A stretch of 64,000 bases of DNA from Nematopogon swammerdamellus (Eukaryota > Arthropoda > Insecta > Lepidoptera > Adelidae): NCBI GenBank assembly GCA_946902875.1, contig OX336344.1:17753791-17817790 (forward strand), read 5' to 3'. Numbering within the stretch: position 1 is the first letter of the stretch; each line of letters starts with the position of its first letter. The position numbers and the translations under genes are program-made. The notes under the pieces were generated by a model. That model ran no database searches, was not told the DNA's origin, and saw only the letters and a program-made list of their open reading frames with translations. Positions 19,853-30,540 of the stretch are shown in pieces.

Positions 19853-20734
19853 TCAGAAGTGGGATAAGTTCGGGCACCCTTTCCTGAAAGCGGAACATCT
19901 GGCATTGGTCCCTCGGCACAGCCACCCATGCTGGTTTACTTAAAAAAAATGTACTGCTCGACATCCAGAACCGGAGGATGCAATGTGTGAGCAGGATCGT
20001 AAGAAGTGTTTTTCGGCTGTCTGAGTAAGCGATAACAGTTCTGATCTGAGATCTCTAATGATAATGGCAGATCATGCAGGTACTCTGATTCTATTTTTAG
20101 TTTTAACCCTCTAATGTGTGCCTACGGTATGCAGGACCGGTGAGAAATTATTTAATTATGTTCGAGTACATATTTGTTGTGGGTTGACATAGCTAATTTT
20201 AAAGTGTTTCTAAGTCAAAATTATTATTTAAATTATTATTTTCATCTTCGAGCAGATATTTCTCGACATATCACAAGCGGCGAATCCCAGCAGCCCCCGA
20301 GCCCGCTTCGCACTGGCTTACATACATAGCTGTACAGCGGCAGCTGAGCAGGTGTACCAGTAACTATAATTATATACGGGGTGTTGACGCGTTGCCCTGG
20401 CCGTTCAGTTATCTGCAGCGCTGCAGCAGCCACTTTTGAGGTTAGCTTTAAAAATGCAGGAATATTATTATATTTTCTGAACGCGGTATGCGAAGTTGGG
20501 TGGAACTATGGTCGTTAACGAAATAAGTTTTTCTTTTCTTCTGTAAATATAAAGTCCAGTTATTTCGTTTGCCCATAGCGCTCCTGTGCTCAGTTGAGTA
20601 TATTGAATTAGAGTAGTCTGGAAGAGTCAATTGCAGATAGTGGGTTTGAATCCCGCATTCCATTACCCTGAACTAATGCGTATTTTTTTTATTTTTTCAA
20701 CTGGTTTCTATTATATTTAAGACTTTCTTTTTTT
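19853..20734. other. No gene recognised
   Basis: Contains a short LINE 3'-end scrap at 19915-19950 and a B-box-like motif at 20640. Otherwise it is unassigned AT-rich DNA. Confidence 0.4.
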
Positions 20735-20905
20735 TACGGAAAGCGCGACATGTGGCCTCCTATCACCTATAAGTATATGTCTAACGATGCCCAAGGACAT
20801 GCTGTGATGCACGGGGATTGCGAATGACATGCCTGGCTGACAGGAGCCTTTTCATGCCCCTTTTTAAAAAACCCCAGGCTGTACTTGGTAGGAAATAAAT
20901 GCGTA
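20735..20905 (-). mobile_element. CR1/Zenon-like LINE 3' UTR
   Basis: GCGCGACATGTGGCCTCC, ACGATGCCCAAGGACAT, 'GACATGCCTGGCTGACAGG' and CCAGGCTGTACTTGG on plus match the 3' UTR at 10878-11045. No coding part is left. Confidence 0.75.
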
Positions 20906-21632
20906 TATTATATAATCTTTTATTTTTTAATTAAAATTATTGTTTAGTTATTATTTAAATAATAGTAATTTATTGTAAAAAAAATTATCAATAAAAATGT
21001 GGTTAACTCCCTGATAATTTCGTGTTCTCCAATCTTTTGTAAATGTGTATGATTTTTGTTGATTTTGTTGTGAAGTAGTTTTTTTTTCTTCAAAAATAGT
21101 AAAAGGCCTTATGGTAAAGAAAGTGATCTAATTAGAAAGGGTTCTAGAGAAAGTATGTGCCTCTAAATCGCGAACTCACTATCTAGGTAAGGTAAGGACC
21201 GCTTGGCTACAAGCCGCTCATGACTCGTGAACAAACCTGGTAGGTTGTAACAATTTTCACCTTTCCACTTGTTAAATGTTCCCGCGTCAGGATTATAACA
21301 TATTATGGTATAAGCAAACGGCTTTATTACCTTATTTATTATACGCAGAAGCCGGCTGGCAACACCGCACGTACATAGTGGTGTTTAAAGCCTGCGGTCG
21401 TAGTCTAAATGTCCCCAACTAATTGTTAGACCGGTCGACGAATTTGTTCTCTGTGCAATAGTAAAGCTAGATCAGGTTGTTGTATTTTGGGTTAAAGTTG
21501 AATAAAAAGTCGAGTTCTTTTGGAAAGCTAGACTGCTGTAGTTAATTTTATTAATTTACAAACTTGGTTATAATACCCACTATATTATGGACAAAGTATG
21601 TATTAAAAGTTTCGATTTGGCCTGTTGCGACT
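20906..21632. other. No gene recognised
   Basis: Very AT-rich at first, then a mixed region with no recognised element. Confidence 0.4.
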
Positions 21633-22114
21633 ATTTTTTTTTTTTTTTTATGGAACCTGACACGGTTGGCTACATCACCTACAACATCCGTGATGTCAAC
21701 CCATAACACAGGGTGAACTAGGTGCCATGTCAGTGCTTCCCTTCTTTTCATGTCGGCTACACTAAACTGGACGGAAAACACGAACTATTTACATAGCCGT
21801 TTCGACCGACGTTTCGGTCAGTGCGGTGGTACCAACCCGGCCGGGATAAACCCTACCACCTAGTAAGGTAAGAAGGGAAGGGACCTACAGTTTAACGTGG
21901 AATCCGAACCACGGTCAGCCTCCAACGGTCGAGCGGTCACCCATCCAATCACTGACCGCGCTCAGCGTTGCTTAATAACAGTTGACTAACCAACCGCGCC
22001 ACTGAGCTACCGAGGCTGACGAATTTTCTTATCCCTTAGTCGACTTTTACGACATGCGACGGGGAGAGATGCAGTGGGGCTATTCTTTTTAAGTACCGAC
22101 CCCACACGGTAAAA
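21633..22114 (-). mobile_element. Full-length tripartite SINE: head-1 + head-2 + body-X
   Basis: The best reference copy, about 480 bp. Minus-strand order is: head-1 (GTGTGGGGTCGGTACTTAAA ... GTCGACTAAGGGATAAG); head-2 with A box TAGCTCAGTGGC, then a 5S-like core (AAGCAACGCTGAGCGCGG and GGATGGGTGACCG), then B box GGTTCGGATTCC; then body-X (GTAGGTCCCTTCCCTTC ... GTGTCAGGTTCCATAAAAA). Internal pol III-type promoter elements and the A-tail indicate a retroposed SINE. The distance between A and B boxes (about 100 bp) is much longer than in a normal tRNA because the 5S-like core lies between them. Confidence 0.85.
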
Positions 22115-22156
22115 ATATAATATGGAATATATATATGAATATGGATCATATCTTTT

Positions 22157-22512
22157 TAGGGTTCCGTATCCGTTGTACGGGACCCTATTGCTAAGCCTAC
22201 GCCGTCTGTCTGTCCGTCCGTCCGTCCGTCTGTCCGGGGGCTGTATCTCTTGAACCGTAATAGGTAGCCCGTTGAAATTTTCACAGAATATGTGTTATTA
22301 TGGCCGATATAACAACAAATAATAAAAATAAGAAAAAGTTAATAATTGACGGGGTTCCCAATACAAGAAACTAAAAAGAGTATGCGCGCCATCTACCGAA
22401 AAGTGTATGAAGCATTTTAACTAATACATAGATAGCGTGAGTGGCGCTGACCATGAAATGGCGATACGGAACCCTCGGTGCGCGAGTTCGACTCGCACTT
22501 GGCCGTTTTTTA
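22157..22512 (+). repeat. 'GGGTTCCGTA ... TTGGCCG' repeat, complete copy
   Basis: Starts AGGGTTCCGTATCCGTTG, then a GTCTGTCCGTCC microsatellite, CTTGAACCGTAATAGG, 'GTTGAAATTTTCACAGAATA', and ends TACGGAACCCTCGG, the GCGAGTTCGACTCGC hairpin, ACTTGGCCG and a T-run. The start and end motifs GGTTCCGTA/TACGGAACC are inverted copies of each other. The class is unresolved. The copies at 43612, 52636 and 54063-54440 belong to the same family. Confidence 0.7.
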
Positions 22513-23384
22513 AACAGTTTTTTTGTTAATTATTTTGCAGGTTATAGATGAGAAGCAAACCAAAATGAATGTTTTATTAAACTAGAAATAATACGTTAGT
22601 TAGTGCCATGCTTCATAACTTGTATCAACTAACTAGACATATAGAAGCAAGCGGTACTACAGCGTGATGAGATGAAACATGTTAACGTTGATAATCAAGT
22701 GTGCGTGCCTGCCTTCACAGGCTATATTGTGTTGTGTGTGATCATGATCACGAATACATTCAACCAATCATATTAAAAACCATCTCGTTCTATGAATGCG
22801 ATAACGCTCCACGATAGGTGAGTTACACACACACACAAGCAATATCTACAACAATACAATATATATACACCAATATCTATAAGCCGCGCGCGACGCTCGG
22901 GGCGCGACTTCGTTTGGCGCGGTTGACAGTATTTGGCTGAACACGCTACAAAATGCAAATGCGAAATAAGCAAACACCGTTTGTCACTGTCTCTCTTGCA
23001 CAAAACACATTCTCGTTCGCTCTCCACACTGACATTCGGCACTGAGCACGCTTGTAAGACGCTTTGTGAATCGGCTGTCTTGTGAAAGGATCTTATAAGA
23101 TCCTTTGGTGGAGAACATACTTTTTCGGGAATGATGTATGGGAAATTGGGAAGGGCCCGTCTAATAGATGGATGTCGATGACTTGGAGAACAATGCATAA
23201 GTTAACTTGAAATAAGTTGGAGCTTTCATACAATAATTATTATTATAATCCCTTCATAATAGTTTCAAGTAAGTGTAGTATAATTACATCAAAAACTCTA
23301 ACGCAGCACGAATAGTCGACGTCTCTACCCGACTGCTACACTCGCAGTCGCCAACGTGTGCAGTTTAAACATTTTACTGGAATG
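22513..23384. other. No gene recognised
   Basis: The minus frame at 22773-23198 (141 codons) is long for noncoding DNA, but it has no domain, crosses a CACA microsatellite, and the surrounding sequence shows no splice-compatible partner exons that I can recognise. Confidence 0.4.
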
Positions 23385-23442
23385 TGGTGTGTAGACTAGT
23401 GGTAAGACGTCCGTTTCTCGTGCGAGAGGTCTAAGTATCGAA
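23385..23442 (+). other. tRNA-like sequence with decayed B box
   Basis: GTAGACTAGTGGTAAGACG resembles an A box and D arm, TTCTCGTGCGAGAGG an anticodon arm. The expected B box is degraded to AAGTATCGAAAT. It shares CTCnTGCGAGAGGTC with 9894-9966, so both may come from one tRNA-derived SINE. Confidence 0.45.
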
Positions 23443-23865
23443 ATACATGAATGAGTTTAATTTTTTAACAGACTTTAAAAAAAGGAGGAGGTTTTCAGTT
23501 CGTTGGGATCTTTTTTTATATATGTTTAGGGATAATTCTTTACCACGCGCACCGATTTCGATTATTCTTTTTTTATCAGAGAGAAGGTATCTTAGGGCTA
23601 GTTCCAATATAAATTTGGCCAAGGTCTGATGATAGGATCTATTAGACAATCATAAAACTCCTAAATTTGCATAAACATGACAAATGGGCGAATATTTCTA
23701 TACCACGCCAACTGATTTCGATGTTTCTTTTTATGTTGGAAGTACTCCAATCCCTGAAGTACCTCCTGTTCTTCAGGGGTTGGTTTCGGTTTTTAACTAA
23801 AAAGAGTTATCATATCAAATACAAAATCGGTATAGGAAATCATTAGCGACATATTGTGTGCGCGA

Positions 23866-24170
23866 ATCACTGGTACGTAACGAGGCAATCCGCCGATGCA
23901 CACCGGATATTGGACACCGGGTGGCTAAGCTCAAGCGGCAGTGGTCTGGGCACGTCAGCTGAAGAGACGACGACCGTTGGAGCAATCGTGTCCTACACTG
24001 GCGGCCGTGGACAGGAAAACGGGGTGTGAGAAGACCACCCGCCAAGTGGGACGACGACGGCATCAACTATGTCGGTGGAAAGAAGTTTGGTTTCGTACAG
24101 CTGAAGGTCGGGAGGACTGCGAGGCGCATGTCCAGCAGTGGACGCATACACACTGACTGACTGACTAACT
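23866..24170 (+). pseudogene. RTE-type LINE 3' end, degenerate
   Basis: Plus-strand nucleotide matches to the copy at 53285-53555: CACTGGCGGCCGTGGACAGG, AAGACCACCCGCCAAG, 'GTCCAGCAGTGGACGC' and a GACTGACTGACTAACTG tail. The frame is broken several times. It also has the upstream 'GATATTGGACACCGGGTGGC' segment. The tail microsatellite directly after the ORF end is typical of the very short RTE 3' UTR. Confidence 0.8.
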
Positions 24171-25009
24171 GAAATGGGCTCTAACGGGCAACTTAGTTAC
24201 TCGATGAATTTCGTCGATGTTCGTCATTGTTTGAATTTAAGCAGCACACTTCATTAACGGCGTTCGATGCCCGGGAGCGGGATCCGCGTGGCGGGGGCGG
24301 AATCCTCTTGACGGGAAGCGGGGGGCGGGGAGTGAAGTCGGGAAAGCGGTGCTGCGTCGGCGGAAGAACTGGCGCTCCAGTTGCGATTGTTCCAGCGCCA
24401 GCGACGAAACTTTTAATGAAGGGGACTCTGTGAATTAGTGACGATGTCGACTATCATGCACTGACGTCTGCTATTACACCGAACAACCTTGTCATACTAA
24501 ACAGTTTATTGCTTCACTCTATGAACAACATATGGGGTTTATAATCGCAATTATGATAAGGTTCTATATGATGACTAGTGTGTACATGGAAGTAGGTATT
24601 TCAATTCACATATTCGTAGTTGAGTCGGGAGTTAAGGTTTTTCACATTGCAGAGCGTTTTATTTTGCTTGCAATATGTTGGGGCTTGAAGTTAATATTTT
24701 TTTTTCTGTATTTCTTTAAGTAACGTTAAAATCGAATTTCATACATGCTCGTCGATAGCGGTTACTGCGCACTTGGCCCTTTTTGAGCACATTCCAGATC
24801 TGGTCTAGGAACGTCCGTCTATAGGGCTACCGAACCACCGAAGTATCCCTTTCTCAATCCCTGTCAGTGACTTGGATGATGTAAAATAAAATATGACAGT
24901 AAAATGGTGAGATTGGTGAAATATAATATGTGTAGGCGTTTTAATAACAATTACCATGTTTATGTCCCGAAAATCGGAGTAAGCCACAGATCATAGTAAT
25001 CGGTGTTGT
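24171..25009. other. No gene recognised
   Basis: A GC-rich patch (24260-24420) flanked by AT-rich DNA. The open frame 24227-24433 is Gly/Arg-rich by composition only. Confidence 0.4.
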
Positions 25010-25277
25010 GGTGTAAGTACTCCGGTAAATTACATTAAAGCACAGACCACCACGTTTAGCAAAGTATTAGGACAAGATAACTATCAAGCAGCAAGTAAGA
25101 CGATAACTCACCTGCTGCACGACTCGGTAGAGGGACCGTGCCAAGGTGAGAGGTGCCCAAGCTGTCGCACTTTAGCACGGCTTCTCGTCCTTATCCCTAA
25201 GTCGCCTTTTACGATATACACGGACAGACATGCAGTGGGGCTATTCTTTATAAGTGCCGGCCCCACACGGTAAAGTG
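25010..25277 (-). mobile_element. SINE, head-1 + body-Y
   Basis: On minus: head-1 (GTGTGGGGCCGGCACTTATA ... AAAGGCGACTTAGGGATAAG), CGTGCTAAAGTGCGACAG, CTCACCTTGGCACGG, 'GAGTCGTGCAGCAGGTGAG', and the body-Y core around 'ACGTGGTGGTCTGTGC'. Body-Y is unrelated to body-X in sequence. Confidence 0.75.
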
Positions 25278-25309
25278 CTACATGAAGTCTGATAAATTAC
25301 AGCACAACA

Positions 25310-25532
25310 CCAATCATTACGCTTAGCAAAATATTAGGACAGATATTAACAAGCAGAAAGTAATGCACGAAGTTATATATATATACATAGGTTGTCTATT
25401 GAATGTCTGTAGAAGGCTTTGTGTGTTGTTTGAGATTTTGTCGTTACCTTTTAGTGACATTTTGATGTGCACAAGATGCACGATTAGATATGCAGTGGGC
25501 CATTCAGTGTAAGTAACGGGCATCACACGGTC
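25310..25532 (-). mobile_element. SINE body-Y/head-1, scrambled fragment
   Basis: Contains 'ACGCTTAGCAAAATATTAGG' (body-Y), then unrelated sequence, then AGATATGCAGTGGGCCATTC and CATCACACGGTC (head-1 remains). It was probably disrupted by later deletions and insertions. Confidence 0.5.
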
Positions 25533-25545
25533 CTTACAAAAAAAA

Positions 25546-26484
25546 AAAAAATATCGTAGCTATACTTTTTATTTCTTTATTCACACATCTTCTTAAAACT
25601 AATATTGTACATATTAAAAACCTAACATTTAAAAACATATACAAAATAACCTTAAAAAAATTGAGTTTCCACCACCGGCGGCGGCGGCGGGGCGAACCCA
25701 GACTACCGATGGTCGGGTCCCAAAGACGATGCGTGCAGTGTCGAGCAGGGCTCTGGCCCTTGACCCAACCACTCAGCGAGAGCCTCTTATGGTGGTCGTC
25801 GAGGCTCTTCGCTATCAGCCCATGCGCTGATACGACTATTACTACTATTTATTACTATTAATACTTTTCGTAATCATTTTCAGTATCAACAAAAATTTCA
25901 TTTCAGCCCTTCATTAAAGCACTGCGATATTTCCAAAATAATTTTCTCACACTGTTTGATGTTCGTGTTGTTTCCGGAACAAAATGCTTGAATAATGATG
26001 GCCTTGTTCAATGAATGATCATAGTTGGCCCGTGAACATTATATTGCGCCCCCGTACACGTACAATCAGAATCAAAAGAGAAATTATACCTGTAGAACTA
26101 TATCGAACTAATGAATTTGTTGCGCGACGCGATAAACACTCCAAAATACAGTATAATACGAGTGTGACAGAGTGGTATAGCTGTATTTCAGTATTTAAGC
26201 TCTCTGTATGTGAGCAGTTCGAAAACACGCGCGATTGTCTATGGCCTGTGAAAGGTTGAAAAAAGCAAATCGAATATTAAGATTAACTAAATCCAGGCCA
26301 TTTCCGAATTTGAGATTTCGCATGCACCCCACGCGAAATCTCAAATTATTTTCATACTTTTGTAATAATATGTGAAATAGGTGTTGGTGTAAATGCTAGT
26401 TATTGGCATTTTCTTTTGTGTTGCTGACATATGTATGTGTGAAATGTTTTCATTTAGCACCTTTTTTTATTTTAATTTGTTTTA
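25546..26484. other. No gene recognised (holds one hairpin)
   Basis: A CGGCGG run (25674-25692), then AT-rich unique DNA, with a 15-bp perfect stem at 26307-26347. The complementary frames at 26011-26259 and 26019-26228 have no domain. Confidence 0.4.
26307..26347. repeat. Perfect 15-bp stem hairpin
   Basis: AATTTGAGATTTCGC (26307-26321) and its exact reverse complement (26333-26347) around an 11-base loop. Too short for a pre-miRNA as it stands. It may be a residual palindromic MITE or a chance structure. Confidence 0.75.
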
Positions 26485-26545
26485 TTGAAAGCGCGACATG
26501 TGGCGCCATGCCACCCATTAGATGTCTAACAACAACGCATCTAGT
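26485..26545 (-). mobile_element. CR1/Zenon-like LINE 3' terminus, scrap
   Basis: TTGAAAGCGCGACATGTGGC, GCCACCCATTAGATGTC on plus match the extreme 3' UTR of the 5983-6640 copy. The match ends about 26545. Confidence 0.65.
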
Positions 26546-26667
26546 CATTTTGTAACTGGAAAATACATGTTTAGAAATATTATTATGTGGATCGAATTTC
26601 AAAATTTAAAAACTGATATACGAGTATTCTTGCAAAATAAATCCTTATGTTATAAAAATAAATTGTG

Positions 26668-26709
26668 TAAAATAGGTGATGTAGCCAACCGTGTCACTTT
26701 CCATAAAAA
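26668..26709 (+). mobile_element. SINE body-X, extreme 3' end
   Basis: GGTGATGTAGCCAACCGTG and CACTTTCCATAAAAAAAT: about 40 bp of the body-X 3' end with an A-tail. Confidence 0.7.
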
Positions 26710-27554
26710 AATGAAAAATAAATGTTTTTGTGGAAAATCAATTAAATTATTTTCACGTTTTGGGTATTTTGTAGTTAACTAAACAGTTTTAAGTAATCAG
26801 TAATTAAAAATCAGTCGACATTACGTAGGTATGGCTCAATAGCGCTTGTCGCATTTATTGGTAACGAAATTCAGTCGGTAATGTTATGCGATGCTATTGT
26901 GCTCTGAATTTCAGCCGAACAATACTTTCGTGTTTTCATGAAAATACTGAAAGCGAGCGACGGAAGCCTCTCAGATGGAATTTATGAATATGGCTCTTAG
27001 TAAAGATTGCAAAATAACGAAAAATACGCTCCCGACTACGGATTTCAAGGCGAGATCAAATGGAAAATGTGTAGTATGTATGTATATATCTGTTCTATAT
27101 TGAACACCAATTTATTCAAATTCCGCACAATAGGCGAGCTTAATGCCGTCAGGCATTATATTCTAACTAACCTTTGGGATGTGGGAGAAGTATATGCAGG
27201 CGAACAAGAATATTTTGTGGCAATGTAAATCAACATGATAAACTACAAAGTAATACTACATACTATAAAAGGCATCTGTCACGCCGCCGCTGGCACAGCA
27301 TTCGCAGCCCCCGTTCTAAACCGAATGCTTTTGGGCGTCGTTGGCTCAACAATCCACGCTTACGGCACAAAGTGTCTCGCGTATCCATAAAAAATTACTA
27401 ATATATAATAAATAAATACTTTAATACGGATACCTATACAGATTATATGTAGAAGGAGGATTTATTTTTTTAATACGATCTCTTTCTTTCAGTCAACCTT
27501 CGTCAGCTGCGGTAGCTAGGTGTTGCTATGCAGTGCCTTTCGACTTAACACTTT
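26710..27554. other. No gene recognised
   Basis: AT-rich sequence. The frames at 27007-27228 and 27174-27401 have no recognisable domains. Confidence 0.4.
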
Positions 27555-27648
27555 GCTGAACGTGGTTCTTGCAGCACAACACCGATTATTCTGCTTACCC
27601 AGATTTTCCGAATACAGCGTGTGGTATGTATGTACGTTCATAAATAAT
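27555..27648 (+). mobile_element. SINE body-Y, 3' fragment
   Basis: TTCTTGCAGCACAACACCG, 'TTACCCAGATTTTCCGAATA', CAGCGTGTGGTATGTATG match the 3' end of body-Y with its TATG-type tail. Confidence 0.65.
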
Positions 27649-28169
27649 GCCACGCACATTTCTCAATGGTATAGGCAGGCACGCCAGATCTAAACTAACC
27701 TAATCCTGAAACGTACTTACCTAAAGTTGAATCTATACAAATAAAATAAGCACTCGAAACATTGATTGGCAGAACTCTTTTGAAACGATGTGAATTTGGC
27801 TTGTGAAGCAAAGCATTCAGCTTTACTGAAAATTGCATTGCAATATTGAAAATTGCTATTCAATCGTCGACCTTTTCAGATATGTTTCAGCGTTTGATGT
27901 TTTTCATGCGATCATAGTAAACTGATAGTTTGAATGAAGCCTTGCAATCACTAGGAGGCGAATGTCTTGGAACATGTCCGTATGTCTGGCGACGGTGTAT
28001 GTCGCGGGGAGCATCTTGGATCCCGCTGACAAGTTCTCTGTACGCACCACAGAGATTATAACCCGCCGGCGGGTGACGTGGGGAGCGGAGGCTATCCAAA
28101 CTCTTTGGTACGCACGGTCGTGGTGGAGATATCACCCGCAACATATCCTGCTGCACGTTAATGCCGCGC

Positions 28170-28487
28170 CATGCTTTTTTTATGGAACTGTCACGGTGGG
28201 CTACTTCACCTACAACATCCGTGAGGTCAGCTCATAGCACCGGGGGAACTAGGTGCCATGTCAGTGCTTCCCTTCATTTCATGTCGGCTACACTGAACTG
28301 GACGGAAAACACGAACTATTTACATAGCCGATTCGACCGACGTTTCATTCAGTGCGGTGGTAGCAGCCCGGGCGTGATAAACCCTACCATCTAGTAAGAT
28401 AAGAAGGGAAGGGACCTACAGTTTTACGTGGAATCCGAACCACGGTCAGCCTCCGACAGTCGAGCGGTCTGAGCTACCGAGGCTGAC
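28170..28487 (-). mobile_element. SINE head-2 + body-X with internal deletion in head-2
   Basis: T-tract, ATGGAACTGTCACGGTGGGC, full body-X, the B box region, then AGTCGAGCGGTC joined directly to TGAGCTACCGAGGCTGAC. The 5S-like core has been deleted, leaving A and B boxes close together. Confidence 0.8.
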
Positions 28488-28615
28488 AATGCTGCGTGCA
28501 AAGTTCGCGAGTCAACTGCGATAATGCTCCGATGTCCAATGTCCCCTAGTGAATTAAAGGCGTTAGAAGTGGTCTGAAAATGGAAATGAAATATTTTTTA
28601 TCGGCCGGCCCTTGC

Positions 28616-28803
28616 GGGGTTTAATACGTATCAAAAACTAAGTAACTTTGAAAAAAGAACGGTGGCGAAAATGGACAAAAAATATACTTTTCCATACATG
28701 TTTGAAAATACATAGCCTCAATATGGAGAACGAAATTTTTTTTTTCAACTTTTCCCACCGTTCTTTTTTGGAATATACTAGTTTTTGATACAGAATAACC
28801 CTC
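28616..28803. mobile_element. Palindromic MITE, about 190 bp
   Basis: GTATCAAAAACTA (28628-28640) and its exact complement (28779-28791), with GAAAAAAGAACGGTGG (28650-) pairing to CCACCGTTCTTTTTTGG further in. The outer ends resemble GGGTTATTCTGTATC. No ORF or target duplication was identified. The frame 28621-28890 (-) reads across it. Confidence 0.7.
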
Positions 28804-28869
28804 TGAAATGGTCATGAACGGCATGGTCAAAAAATCGCCTTGCATATTTGCATGGTTTGACACGACCAA

Positions 28870-28965
28870 AGGTAAGCACTGACATGACACCTAGTTCACC
28901 AAGGTGGTATGGGCTGACATCACGGGTATAGCTGGTGATGTTGCCAAACCATCCATGTAGGATTC
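28870..28965 (+). mobile_element. SINE body-X, diverged 3' fragment
   Basis: TAAGCACTGACATGACACC, 'GGTATGGGCTGACATCACGG', GGTGATGTTGCCAAACC, joined to CATCCATGTAGGATTCC, which replaces the usual GTGTCAG terminus and resembles the 3' end of the family E SINE. Confidence 0.65.
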
Positions 28966-29332
28966 CAATAAAAAAAAGAGCAGGAATCAATTCACTAAGT
29001 TCCAAACCTCTGCAACTGCTAGTTCTAGAGACAACTCAAAGTTTGCCGAACTAAACACTCTCTAAAGTCGATTCGAGGCGATCGCACCGCCCACTGCCAC
29101 CGTTCCGAGCATCGGAACCGAATTTGCATCGCCGCTCATAACACTCGCATCACAGCCAGAAATAACAGCCGCCTCTGTGCTTACGATTCCGGATTCAGGA
29201 TGCGAGCGGAGGAGCAGTAAAGACCGACTACACGTCGCTGTTGCGCCGCCGGGCGTCCGCCGCGCGCGACTTGAAGGCGCCGCTTCACCGGTCGGCAAGG
29301 AATAGCAGATTTAAAGATACGACACGCTCTAT

Positions 29333-29655
29333 TTTTTTGACGTGATAACGTCTTATAAATTGATGAACACCGGCTGCACGCACGAAACATTGTCACGTTC
29401 CATCTGAGCCTGTGTGTGCAAGCGAGAGCGCGTAACAAGCGATAGAGAGGCACAATCGGCCCAAGCGGCAGTGTTGCCAAACGTACGGTAATTGTCGTAT
29501 TGTACGGTAATCGAGGCTAGAAATCGACAAATGTACGGCGTACGGCAGCGATAGGGGTGCCGTACGAAAAAATACGGTAATTCTTATAGCTGTGTTTCTT
29601 TATGACGTTATCACGTAAAACTATCGTCCGTAAACCGACTTTACAGACAACCAAT
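29333..29655. mobile_element. 'GTGATAACGTC' MITE, copy 2
   Basis: Nearly identical to 9250-9568: GACGTGATAACGTCTTATAA, GCTGCACGCACGAAACATTG, 'TACGGTAATTGTCGTATTG', GACGTTATCACGTAAAAC and GACAACCAATTTTTTTT. Its right end also abuts a SINE A-tail. Frames here (29181-29480, 9167-9391 on minus) encode the same shared peptide, but only because the two MITE copies are near-identical. Confidence 0.8.
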
Positions 29656-29915
29656 TTTTTTTATGGAAACTGACACGGTTGACTACGTCACCTACAGCAT
29701 CCGTGATGTCAGCCCATAACACCGGGTGAACTAAGTGCCATGTCAGTGCTTCCCTTCATTTCGCGCCAGCTACACTGAACTGGACGGAAAACACGAACTA
29801 TTTACATAGCCGTCGACCGACGTTTCGCTGAGTGCGTTGCTACCAACCCGCCCGGTATAAGCCCTACCACCTAGTAAGGTAAGAAAGGAAGGGATCTACA
29901 GTTTAACCTAAGGCT
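29656..29915 (-). mobile_element. SINE body-X abutting MITE copy 2
   Basis: ATGGAAACTGACACGGTTGA to 'GATCTACAGTTTAACC' on plus. Head-2 is truncated before the B box. Confidence 0.8.
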
Positions 29916-30059
29916 ACCATAGTTTATCTATCTTTTGTATTCCCATACATCTGCCATATCATAATGTTTATAACATTTTTTTCGAAACCGGTATAAAAGG
30001 GAAGACCCTTGCCCCTTAGCAGGTGGTAAGTTCAAATTAAGCTCTAATGACTTTGTGGT

Positions 30060-30215
30060 ATTATCGTAAATAATGTAAGATGGCCGCATAACATCCTCGG
30101 CTGTGTTCTCCTCTAGTCCAGTGTAGCCGCAGCAATCCAATGGGAAGTCTCCGATATTGTTTGTCGGAGCATGAACTCTGTGACCCTTCTGAACCAGCCA
30201 CCCATATAGGATTAC
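30060..30215 (-). mobile_element. SINE family E, partial
   Basis: CATCCTCGGCTGTGTTCTCC, CTAGTCCAGTGTAGCCGCAG, CAATGGGAAGTCTCCG and ACCCATATAGGATTACAT on the plus strand match the 9569-9840 copy's minus-strand sequence. Orientation labels are tentative because the family's tail is weak. Confidence 0.55.
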
Positions 30216-30369
30216 ATAAAAAATTATATTTACCTACTTTAAAATAAATCGATACAATTATTCTAACTAAAACTTTTGAGATTCGCTTACAAGCATTCAA
30301 GGACCAATGCCTCATTCATTTGACAATCACGTCGTCTGTGATAGTCTGATTCACATAAATATACTTTTA

Positions 30370-30540
30370 GTACTAGCTTATGCCTGCGGCTTCGCTCGCG
30401 TGAAATTCGTATTTAAAAAGAAGAAAGTAAGAAAGAAGGCCGAGCTGCGTTCCTGCGTTACTTTTATTTCGGCGCGCGGAACAATTCGGTTTGTATGAGA
30501 GCCACATCTTAGCGTAACCGGAACTGAATTTTATTTAGCA
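30370..30540 (+). repeat. 'GCGGCTTCGCTCGCGTGAAA' terminal repeat, copy
   Basis: GCCTGCGGCTTCGCTCGCG, GAAATTCGTATTTAAAAAGA, AAGGCCGAGCTGCGTTCC, 'GGAACAATTCGGTTTGTATG' and CTGAATTTTATTTAG match 51445-51650 and the ends of the fold-back element at 49145-50845. The unit AAGTAAG...GGCCGAGCTGCGTTC, tandem at 49 kb, is present only once here. Confidence 0.6.

Noticed and set aside
22773..23198. 141-codon minus-strand ORF as a host gene
   Set aside because: It has no recognisable domain, is Cys/Ser-rich by composition, crosses a CACA microsatellite and shows no splice-compatible partner exons.
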